Shown here in pieces: positions 51,556 to 59,031 of a DNA stretch of 64,000 nt (the first letter of the stretch is position 1; each line of letters opens with the position of its first letter). The stretch spans positions 2,418,001 to 2,482,000 of the forward strand of contig NZ_CP133019.1 of NCBI RefSeq assembly GCF_030866805.1, written 5' to 3'. The notes beneath the pieces are model-generated. The model did not search any database, was not told where the DNA came from, and worked only from the letters and a program-made list of their open reading frames with translations. The translations under genes were made by a program, and so were the position numbers. The stretch comes from Microbacterium terrisoli (GTDB taxonomy: Bacteria; Actinomycetota; Actinomycetes; Actinomycetales; Microbacteriaceae).

Positions 51556-52782
51556 ATGGCCAGCAATCGTGCCGTGGCATACAAGGGCCCGGGAGTGGTC
51601 GAGGTCGTCGACACCGATTACCCGGAGTTCGAATTGAAGGACGGCCCCGGGGTGAACCCGGCCAACGTCGGACGGAAGGTTCCGCACGGGGCGATCCTGC
51701 GCACGGTCGCCACGAACATCTGCGGATCGGACCAGCACATGGTCCGCGGGCGCACCACCGCTCCCACCGGGCTGATCCTCGGTCACGAGATCACCGGCGA
51801 AGTCGTCGAGGTCGGACCCGGCGTGGAATTCATCAAGGTCGGCGACATCTGCTCGGTGCCCTTCAACATCGCCTGCGGGCGCTGTCGCAACTGCAAGGAG
51901 GGCAAGACCGGCATCTGCCTGAACGTGAACCCGGACCGACCGGGCAGCGCCTACGGCTATGTCGACATGGGCGGCTGGGTCGGCGGCCAGGCTGAGTACG
52001 TGCTCGTCCCGTATGCCGATTGGAACCTGCTGAAGTTCCCGGACCGCGATCAGGCTCTGGAGAAGATCCTCGACCTGACCATGCTCTCCGACATCTTCCC
52101 GACCGGCTTCCACGGCGCCTACACCGCCGGTGTGCGGCCGGGCTCGACCGTCTACATCGCCGGTGCCGGGCCCGTGGGACTGGCCGCTGCGACAGGAGCA
52201 CAGCTGCTGGGTGCGGCAGCGGTGATCGTCGGCGACATGAACGCGGACCGGCTTGCGCAGGCGCGCTCGTTCGGCTGCGAGACGATCGACCTGACCAAGG
52301 GCGAGCCGCAGGACCAGATCGAGCAGATCCTCGGCGAACCCGAGGTCGACTGCGCCGTGGACGCGGTGGGCTTCGAAGCCAAGGGCCACGGCGCGGATGC
52401 GACGCACGAGGCGCCGGCGACCGTGCTGAACTCGCTGATGACGCTGACCGCCGCCGGCGGTGCGCTCGGCATTCCGGGCCTGTACGTCACGGGTGACCCG
52501 GGAGGGGTCGACGAGGCGGCGAAGGTCGGCTCGCTGTCGCTGCGCCTGGGGCTGGGCTGGGCGAAGTCGCTGTCGTTCACGACCGGACAGTGCCCGGTCA
52601 TGCGCTACAACCGGCAGCTGATGATGGCGATCCTGCACGACAAGGTGCACATCGCCAAGAACGTCAACGCGACGCCGATCTCGCTGGAGGACGCTCCGCG
52701 CGGCTACGCCGAGTTCGACCAGGGTGCGGCCAAGAAGTACGTGCTGAACCCGAACGGCTATCTGGACGACAAGGCCGCCTGA
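51556..52782 (+). CDS. fdhA: Glutathione-independent formaldehyde dehydrogenase (zinc alcohol-dehydrogenase family)
   Basis: NAD-dependent oxidation (or dismutation) of formaldehyde to formate without added glutathione. The 408-residue protein is a long-chain zinc MDR enzyme. It has catalytic zinc ligands in TNICGSDQHMV and LGHEITGEVVEVG, the structural zinc lobe CGRCRNCKEGKTGIC, the Rossmann motif GAGPVGLAAATGA, and the long insert FEAKGHGADATHEAP typical of the Pseudomonas putida FDH group. ATG at 51556 follows GGAGG. It is divergent from the ATPase-LuxR regulator, which probably controls it. Confidence 0.92.
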   Translation: MASNRAVAYKGPGVVEVVDTDYPEFELKDGPGVNPANVGRKVPHGAILRTVATNICGSDQHMVRGRTTAPTGLILGHEITGEVVEVGPGVEFIKVGDICSVPFNIACGRCRNCKEGKTGICLNVNPDRPGSAYGYVDMGGWVGGQAEYVLVPYADWNLLKFPDRDQALEKILDLTMLSDIFPTGFHGAYTAGVRPGSTVYIAGAGPVGLAAATGAQLLGAAAVIVGDMNADRLAQARSFGCETIDLTKGEPQDQIEQILGEPEVDCAVDAVGFEAKGHGADATHEAPATVLNSLMTLTAAGGALGIPGLYVTGDPGGVDEAAKVGSLSLRLGLGWAKSLSFTTGQCPVMRYNRQLMMAILHDKVHIAKNVNATPISLEDAPRGYAEFDQGAAKKYVLNPNGYLDDKAA

Positions 52783-52855
52783 GATCCCGGGGCCACCGTG
52801 CCGCACACGGCATGATCGACGGCGGTCTGCGCGCCCGAGGTCATGGCCGTGGGCG

Positions 52856-52899
52856 GCACAGCGTGGCACCGCCCGCGGCACGGCGTGGCACCGCCCGCG
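52856..52899 (+). repeat. 22-base direct duplication upstream of the asparaginase gene
   Basis: GCACAGCGTGGCACCGCCCGCG at 52856-52877 is followed at once by a copy differing at one base (52878-52899). Each contains a GTGGCACCGCCC that can pair with GGGCGG at 52851-52856. It ends 19 bases before the leaderless box. Confidence 0.7.
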
Positions 52900-52918
52900 G
52901 CACCGGATGCCGCGACGG

Positions 52919-52930
52919 TAGGCTGGAGTC
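52919..52930 (+). promoter_or_regulatory. Leaderless -10 box of the asparaginase gene
   Basis: TAGGCT at 52919-52924, GGAGTC, then GTG at 52931. Confidence 0.6.
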
Positions 52931-53920
52931 GTGTCGCAGACCTTCGCCGCCACCGCCGCCGCCGAACTCGCCGTCATCGAACGCAGCGGCTTCGTGGAGT
53001 CTCGCCACACCGGCTCGGCGATCGTGCTGGCCCCCGACGGCGAAGTCATGCGCGAATACGGCGACCCGTCGGCGCTGATCCTGCCGCGCTCGACGATGAA
53101 GCCGATACAGGCTCTGACCTGCCTCGGCGTGGGTGCACCGCTGGAGGGCGAACGCCTCGCCCTTGCCACCGCAAGCCACTCGGGCACCGACCGCCACGTC
53201 GCGGTCGTGCGCGACATCCTCGCCTCTGCAGAGCTCACCGAAGACGATCTGGGGTGCCCGGCCGCGTGGCCGAGCGACTCCGCCACGCGAGACGAGATGC
53301 TGCGCGATCACGGCCAGCCCAGTCGAGTGCGGATGAACTGCTCGGGCAAGCACGCAGCGATGCTGCTGGCGTGCCGCACCGCCGGATGGGACACCGCGTC
53401 CTACCTCGATCCCGCCCATCCGCTGCAGGTGCAGGTGCGCGAACTGGCCGAGCGTCTCACCGGCGCGAAGGTGGGCACCACGGCGATCGACGGATGCGGG
53501 GCGCCGGTGTTCGCGATGACGCTGGCCGGGCTCGCGAAGGCCATCCACCGCATCGCGACCTCATCGATGACTTCGCCGTTCGCACTGCACCGCAACGCCG
53601 GCACCCTGGTACGGGCCGTGCGTGCCGATCCCTGGACGATCGCCGGCCCCGGACAGCCCGACACCATCGTCATCGAGCGGCTGGGAGTGTTCTCAAAGGT
53701 CGGCGCCGAGGGAGTGCAGGTCATGGTCGCCCCGAACGGGACGACCGTCGCGATCAAGATGCTCGACGGTTCCTCTCGCGCCACGACCGCTGTCGCGCTG
53801 CGCCTGCTCGAGCTCGCCGGCGCCCTGGACAGCGCCGACGTCGCCGACACGATGTCACAGCTTCCGCTGACCGTCACTGGCGGCGGACGGGACGTCGGGG
53901 CCATCCGCCCCGCGTTCTAA
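52931..53920 (+). CDS. ansA: L-asparaginase II family protein
   Basis: Deamidates asparagine to aspartate and ammonia. The 329-residue protein belongs to the asparaginase II (Rhizobium-type) family, distinct from the E. coli enzymes: RSGFVESRHTGSAIV at the N-terminus, LPRSTMKPIQAL, ASHSGTDRHV, MNCSGKHAAML and DGCGAPVFAMTLAGLA. The active-site serine and cysteine region is intact. The leaderless box sets GTG at 52931. It is followed 67 bases later by alanine dehydrogenase, so an amino-acid catabolism pair is possible. Confidence 0.92.
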   Translation: MSQTFAATAAAELAVIERSGFVESRHTGSAIVLAPDGEVMREYGDPSALILPRSTMKPIQALTCLGVGAPLEGERLALATASHSGTDRHVAVVRDILASAELTEDDLGCPAAWPSDSATRDEMLRDHGQPSRVRMNCSGKHAAMLLACRTAGWDTASYLDPAHPLQVQVRELAERLTGAKVGTTAIDGCGAPVFAMTLAGLAKAIHRIATSSMTSPFALHRNAGTLVRAVRADPWTIAGPGQPDTIVIERLGVFSKVGAEGVQVMVAPNGTTVAIKMLDGSSRATTAVALRLLELAGALDSADVADTMSQLPLTVTGGGRDVGAIRPAF

Positions 53921-53987
53921 ACGGACTCCGCTTCACAACAAGCGAGTCGAATCGAGCGAGCTCTGATCAGGAGCGGAAGGGAACACG

Positions 53988-55103
53988 ATGAGGATCAGCG
54001 TCCCCACTGAGGTGAAGAACAACGAGTACCGCGTGGCATTGACGCCTGCCGGGGTACACGATCTGGTCGCGGCGGGACATGAGGTCTTCGTGCAGCATGG
54101 GGCAGGCGAGGGTTCGTCCATGCCCGATGCGGAGTACGAGGCCGCAGGAGCGACGATGCTCCACGACGCCGCCGAAGTCTGGGCGCGCGCCGAACTGCTG
54201 CTGAAGGTGAAGGAGCCCGTCGCAAGTGAGTACGGGTATCTCCGCGACGACCTCGTCATCTTCACGTACCTGCATCTGGCCGCCGACCGCGCGCTGACCG
54301 ACAGGCTTCTCGGCGCCGGCTCCACGGCGATCGCGTACGAGACAGTGCAGCTGCCGAACCGCTCGCTGCCGTTGCTCGCACCGATGAGCGAGGTCGCAGG
54401 TCGGCTCGCCCCGATGGTGGGCGCGCACACCCTGATGCGCTCGTCGGGCGGTCTGGGCCTTCTGATGTCGGGCGTGCCCGGCACCCGTCCGGCGCGGGTC
54501 ACCATCATCGGCGGTGGCGTGGCTGGGGCGAACTCCGCCGTCATCGCCGCGGGCATGGGCGCCGATGTGACCGTGTTCGACACGAACGTCGCGCGGCTGC
54601 GGCTGCTCGATGACCATTTCCAGGGGCGTGTGAAGACCGCGGCATCCAACCCTCTCGACCTGGACCGTGCGGTCGTCGACAGCGATCTGGTGATCGGGTC
54701 GGTGCTGATCCCGGGGTCGAAGGCACCCAAGCTCGTCACCAATGACATGGTCTCGCGCATGCGGCCGGGATCGGTGCTCGTGGACATCGCGGTGGATCAG
54801 GGCGGCTGCTTCGCCGACACCCACGCGACCACGCACGACGCGCCGACCTTCACGGTGCACGGCAGCGTGTTCTACTGCGTCGCGAACATGCCCGGGGCCG
54901 TGCCGAACACGTCGACCTCTGCCCTGACGAATGCGACACTGCCCTACATCCGACAGGTGGCCCGCCTCGGCTGGAAGGATGCGCTGCGCGCGGATGCGGC
55001 GCTGGCGGCGGGGCTGAACACCACCGCCGGGCGCGTCGCCAACGCCGGTGTGGCCGCCGCCCACGACCTGGAGGCACTGCCCCTGACCGACGCCCTGGCC
55101 TAG
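53988..55103 (+). CDS. ald: Alanine dehydrogenase
   Basis: NAD-dependent reversible conversion of alanine to pyruvate and ammonia. The 371-residue protein opens with RISVPTEVKNNEYRVALTPAGV and has the substrate Lys in LLLKVKEP, His in IFTYLHLA, the NAD-binding IIGGGVAGANSAVIAAGMGA and VDIAVDQGGCF. Length is normal. ATG at 53988 follows GGAAGGGA. It converges on the EccC-like gene with 52 bases between, without a clear hairpin. Confidence 0.96.
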   Translation: MRISVPTEVKNNEYRVALTPAGVHDLVAAGHEVFVQHGAGEGSSMPDAEYEAAGATMLHDAAEVWARAELLLKVKEPVASEYGYLRDDLVIFTYLHLAADRALTDRLLGAGSTAIAYETVQLPNRSLPLLAPMSEVAGRLAPMVGAHTLMRSSGGLGLLMSGVPGTRPARVTIIGGGVAGANSAVIAAGMGADVTVFDTNVARLRLLDDHFQGRVKTAASNPLDLDRAVVDSDLVIGSVLIPGSKAPKLVTNDMVSRMRPGSVLVDIAVDQGGCFADTHATTHDAPTFTVHGSVFYCVANMPGAVPNTSTSALTNATLPYIRQVARLGWKDALRADAALAAGLNTTAGRVANAGVAAAHDLEALPLTDALA

Positions 55104-55155
55104 TACGCTGCAGGCGAGCAGGCACTGGGCACGGGGCACCGAGGGCGGCGGCGCG

Positions 55156-58110
55156 TCAGCGCGGATCGGCCGGGAGCACGAGCTGCACGCGCACGACGGG
55201 CACGCCCGCGCGTACGAGCCATGCCCGTCCCCGGCCGGGTTCGCAGTAGGGGGCGAGCGCACGTTCGCCGGTGAGCATCCGGTAGTCGGGTGCACAGGCG
55301 GCATCCACGAGCAGGTCGCCGCTGACGCGCACCGCCTGCAGCGCCAGCCATGACCGCTGCCATTGCTCCCCGTCGCCGATGACCACGACAGGTCGGATGC
55401 CGGTCACCGCATCCGATCCGATACCGGGCGCGGCGCCCGAGGCCATCCCGGTCATGCCCCGCGAGGCGTACTCGTCCAGGCTCATCACTCGCGCGCCCGC
55501 CGCCGCCGCCGTCGCTTCGACGGCACGTCCCAGCGGGCCGCCGCGGGTCACCACCGCAGTCACGTCCGCATGCGGGACCCACCGGTCCACTCCCGCAGGC
55601 TCGGCCGGCCGAGCGCGGGGTACAACCGCGATCTGCACCGTGCGCCCGTCGATCAACGCCCGCCCCGGCGGCATCTCGGCGTCGAAATCGCCGGGTGCCC
55701 CGCCTGCGGCCACGAATTCCGCCCGTGTCGTGCAACGCAGGATCACCCGCCGCGGCAGCAGCTCGGCCAGTCGGCCAGCGGCCCCGGCCGCCCGTTGCAG
55801 GGCGAGCACGATGCGCGGCCCACCGGCACCCGCCGCGTACACGAGCCGCTCGAAGCGCTCCGTGAGCGCCTGCGCGTACTCCGCGGGAAAGCGGGTCAGC
55901 AGCGCGTCCACATCGTCCGCCAGCACGAGTCGGCCGATCGCTGCGGTCGGCTCGTCGGCCAGCCGTGCGATCAGGTCCCACGCGGCTTCGGCATCGCGCG
56001 AGATCCAGATCGGATCGGCGGTCTGTGCGGCGATCGTCTCGAGCAGGGTCGAGCGGCCCGACCCCGCCGCGCCGATCACGCACAGCCCACGCTCGGCGGT
56101 CGGCAGCACCGCGGGCATGCGCCGCTGCCGTTCCGGGTCGTCGGCGATTCCCAGCAGCAGATCCCCCGCCGCGTGCGCCGACCTGGTCAGGCCGTCCGCC
56201 GGGTCCCCGCCCAGCGCGGCCGCCTCACCCAGCGTCACCCGTTCCGGCAGCGCCGGCAGCCAGGTGGGTCTCGGCGTCTCGCCGCGCACAGCAGCCGCCG
56301 TCGCTTCGACGAGCGCGGCCGAGGTCAGCGCGATCCGCACGGTGTGCGGGGCGTCATCGGCAGCCCGGCGCACGAGCGCCATGCCCCGCCGGCGCACGTC
56401 GCCCGACAGGGCGGCGGCCGCATCGGTGCCCACGAGCACACGACTGTCGACGGGGTCCGACACCCGCAGGCTGATGCGCAGCGGACAGTTCGCCAGCAGC
56501 GCGTCGCGGAATGTGCCCGAGGCCCGCTGCGTGCCCAGGATCAGGTGCATGCCCAGTGCCCGGCCCCGCGCGGCGATGTCGGTGAACACCGCATCCAGCT
56601 CCGGGTGCGCCCAGGTCAGCGCCGCGTATTCGTCGACGACGATCACCAGGCGCGCAAGACGGGTGCCGGTCACATCCTGCGCGCCGGCGCGGACGATCTC
56701 TGCCTCACGACGCCGCAGTTCGGCGCGAAGGCTCTGCAGCGCGCGTCTGGCCCCGGCACCGTCGAGATCCGTGATCACCCCGGTCACGTGTGCGAGCGAC
56801 TCGAGCCGATCGAACGCCGTGCCGCCCTTGAAGTCGGCCAGCAGGAAGGTCACCTGGTGAGTCGAAAAGCGCGCGCACAACGCGGTGATCCAGCTGGTCA
56901 GCAGCTCGCTCTTGCCCGCCCCGGTCATGCCCGCCACCACTGCGTGCGGACCGTCCTGGACCAGATCGAGGTCGAAAGGCGCCCCGTGCTCGCGCGCGAT
57001 CGTCACCCGCAGATCGCGTGCATCGTCCGGTGCGCTCCCGGGCAGCAGCTCGTCCAGCGAGATCGCACCGTCATCGTCGAACGGCCCGTACGCTGCCTCG
57101 GCGCGCGCCGCCAACGCGTTCGCCAGGCCCTCGGCCTGCTCTCGGCTGATTCCCTCGATCCGGATGTCGCAGCTCTGGCCGTCGTGGTCCAGTCGTGCGC
57201 GATCGATGCCGGTCACGGTGATCACCGCGGCGCACCCGGGCGGCGGGGCGGTGTGCGGGTCGATCCGTGCGATCACGAGGGCACCGGCCGGTGCCGGCAT
57301 CCCCGCCTCGCACAGCACGAGCCGGCGCGCCGCGTGACCCGGCTGCGCATGCGGGAGCCGCGCGACCCAGCGCTCGGCCCGAGCAGGCACAGCCGGTGAC
57401 ACCCGCAGGCGATCGGGCGGCAGCAGGAGGCATGCCTGCAGCGCGAGCGCGCGCACGACCGCGCGAGCGAGCGCTTCGGGCCCGCACACCGCAATGCCCG
57501 CATCGCACGGCACGGTGATCGGTGCGTCCTCGAGCACCGCGGCCATCCGCGCCAGTCGGGCCGAGGCGGGATCTGCCGTACCGCCGTCCACCTGCACGAT
57601 GCTGCGCACCACGCCGCGCCCCACCACCAGCTCATCGCCGCGACCCGCTCCCGCACGCCAGATGTCGCCTGCCCGTGCCCCGTCACCGGTCAACGCCAGC
57701 ACATCGGGATGGCGGGTCCATGCCTCGCGCCGCTCGCGGTCGTGTCGTGCGTGCACGACCGCTGCCACCCGCCGGCGCGCACCCTCCGCTTCCAGCGCAC
57801 CGCGGCGTCTGGCCGTGCGTGTCGCCCGCGCCCCGTCGATGAGCGACGCTGCGGCGATCGCCGGCCCGAGGGCGGCGAACCAGAGCATCATGGCGGTTCC
57901 GGTCACCGCCCACAGCACGACCGCGCCCAGTATCGGCACGGCCGAGGCCACGAGCGGCAGCGCCCCGCGCCGGGGAGCCACCGGCGGATCCGGCAGCCGC
58001 AGCGGCGCATCCAGCCGATCGGGCAGCCCCGCGCCGGCAACCGGGCCGTATCGTTCGGGCACACCTTCGAGGTCGGTCAGCGCGGCTGTCGGATCGGGAC
58101 GATGAGGCAT
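55156..58110 (-). CDS. FtsK/SpoIIIE-type ATPase resembling type VII secretion EccC
   Basis: A 984-residue protein with two N-terminal membrane helices (about 51-70 and 74-92). A FtsK/SpoIIIE ATPase domain carries Walker A GMTGAGKS (394-401), ADFKGGTAF and Walker B IVVDE (490-494). A second, weaker ATPase domain has GAAGSGRST (680-688), with Arg where Lys is required, and LADD (730-733). EccC proteins carry three such domains and move WXG100 substrates through the type VII pore. No esx, eccB, eccD, eccE or mycP gene lies nearby. The PP2C phosphatase gene is 69 bases upstream on the same strand. ATG at 58110. Function in secretion or DNA handling is open. Confidence 0.85.
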   Translation of the reverse strand: MPHRPDPTAALTDLEGVPERYGPVAGAGLPDRLDAPLRLPDPPVAPRRGALPLVASAVPILGAVVLWAVTGTAMMLWFAALGPAIAAASLIDGARATRTARRRGALEAEGARRRVAAVVHARHDRERREAWTRHPDVLALTGDGARAGDIWRAGAGRGDELVVGRGVVRSIVQVDGGTADPASARLARMAAVLEDAPITVPCDAGIAVCGPEALARAVVRALALQACLLLPPDRLRVSPAVPARAERWVARLPHAQPGHAARRLVLCEAGMPAPAGALVIARIDPHTAPPPGCAAVITVTGIDRARLDHDGQSCDIRIEGISREQAEGLANALAARAEAAYGPFDDDGAISLDELLPGSAPDDARDLRVTIAREHGAPFDLDLVQDGPHAVVAGMTGAGKSELLTSWITALCARFSTHQVTFLLADFKGGTAFDRLESLAHVTGVITDLDGAGARRALQSLRAELRRREAEIVRAGAQDVTGTRLARLVIVVDEYAALTWAHPELDAVFTDIAARGRALGMHLILGTQRASGTFRDALLANCPLRISLRVSDPVDSRVLVGTDAAAALSGDVRRRGMALVRRAADDAPHTVRIALTSAALVEATAAAVRGETPRPTWLPALPERVTLGEAAALGGDPADGLTRSAHAAGDLLLGIADDPERQRRMPAVLPTAERGLCVIGAAGSGRSTLLETIAAQTADPIWISRDAEAAWDLIARLADEPTAAIGRLVLADDVDALLTRFPAEYAQALTERFERLVYAAGAGGPRIVLALQRAAGAAGRLAELLPRRVILRCTTRAEFVAAGGAPGDFDAEMPPGRALIDGRTVQIAVVPRARPAEPAGVDRWVPHADVTAVVTRGGPLGRAVEATAAAAGARVMSLDEYASRGMTGMASGAAPGIGSDAVTGIRPVVVIGDGEQWQRSWLALQAVRVSGDLLVDAACAPDYRMLTGERALAPYCEPGRGRAWLVRAGVPVVRVQLVLPADPR

Positions 58111-58179
58111 GCACCCCAGTCAACGCACCCGCGCACCGCACACGGGACCGCTGAGCCCGATCTGTGGAGAAGAGAGCAG

Positions 58180-58974
58180 TCAGTCCTCGTCTGTGGAGGA
58201 GACGGTGCCCCGCAGCGCGACGTTGATCACGACGATCGACACGTTGTCGCGCCCGCCGTTGTTCAATGCAGCTTCGAGCATCGCCGACACTGCCTCACCG
58301 GGGTCGGCGTGTTCGGCGAGGAAGTGCTGGATGCCGTAGTCGGTGAGCTCTTTGGTCAGTCCGTCCGAGCAGATCACGAACCGGTCGCCGTCGACCAGGT
58401 CCAGACGCACGTAGTCGGGCTTGACGCTGTCGGAAGGCCCCACCGCGCGCGTGATCACGTTGCCGTACGGGTGGTTCTCGGCCTCTTCGGGGCTGAGCCG
58501 TCCGGCGGCGATGAGCTCCTGCACGACGGAATGGTCGGTCGTGACCTGGCCGATCTCGCCGTCGCGCACCAGGTAGACGCGCGAGTCGCCGATGTTCAGG
58601 GTCACCCAATGCGGCTCGTCGTGCCCGAGGTCGAGGTAGACGCCGGTCACTGTCGTCCCCGTGCCGTCGTCGGTGGTCTCGGGATGCGAAGCGATGTCCT
58701 TCACCGCGCGAGCGAGCGCCTTCTCGATCGTCTTCGCCGAGACCTCACCTGATTCGGCGACCGGCCGCAGCCGGTCGACCGTGCTGGTGCTGGCGATCTC
58801 ACCGCCGATGTGCCCGCCCATGCCGTCCGCGACGATGAACAGCGGATACTCGGCGAGCACGGCGTCTTGATTCGCCTCACGCCGCTTGCCGACATCGGTC
58901 GCCGCCGCCCAGGCGAGGTCGATCGATCCAGCGGCCAGTTCGACCGTGTGGAACCGCGTGAGCACGTCGGGCAC
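58180..58974 (-). CDS. PP2C-family serine/threonine phosphatase
   Basis: Metal-dependent phosphatase of 264 residues: ATDVGKRREANQDAV, FIVADGMGGHIGGE, GDSRVYLVRDGEIGQVTTDHS, FVICSDGLTKEL and GGRDNVSIVVI, with all metal-binding aspartates present. Soluble, with no membrane helix, so it resembles the free catalytic domain of PstP/PrpC that opposes PknB-type kinases. GTG at 58974 is chosen since GGGAGG lies 8 bases upstream; the ATG at 59028 adds 18 non-conserved residues. It is on the same strand before the EccC-like gene, where phosphorylation control of type VII-like genes (usually by FHA proteins) is plausible but unproven. Confidence 0.93.
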   Translation of the reverse strand: MPDVLTRFHTVELAAGSIDLAWAAATDVGKRREANQDAVLAEYPLFIVADGMGGHIGGEIASTSTVDRLRPVAESGEVSAKTIEKALARAVKDIASHPETTDDGTGTTVTGVYLDLGHDEPHWVTLNIGDSRVYLVRDGEIGQVTTDHSVVQELIAAGRLSPEEAENHPYGNVITRAVGPSDSVKPDYVRLDLVDGDRFVICSDGLTKELTDYGIQHFLAEHADPGEAVSAMLEAALNNGGRDNVSIVVINVALRGTVSSTDED

Positions 58975-59031
58975 GCCATGTCCTCCCTGGGGTGGCTTCC
59001 GCCGCGACAAGCCGCCGGCGACGTTCACATC

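Noticed and set aside
58111..58140. Leaderless -10 box of the EccC-like gene (TTGACT 7 bases before ATG)
   Set aside because: The second base is T instead of the nearly fixed A, so it does not fit the TANNNT rule.
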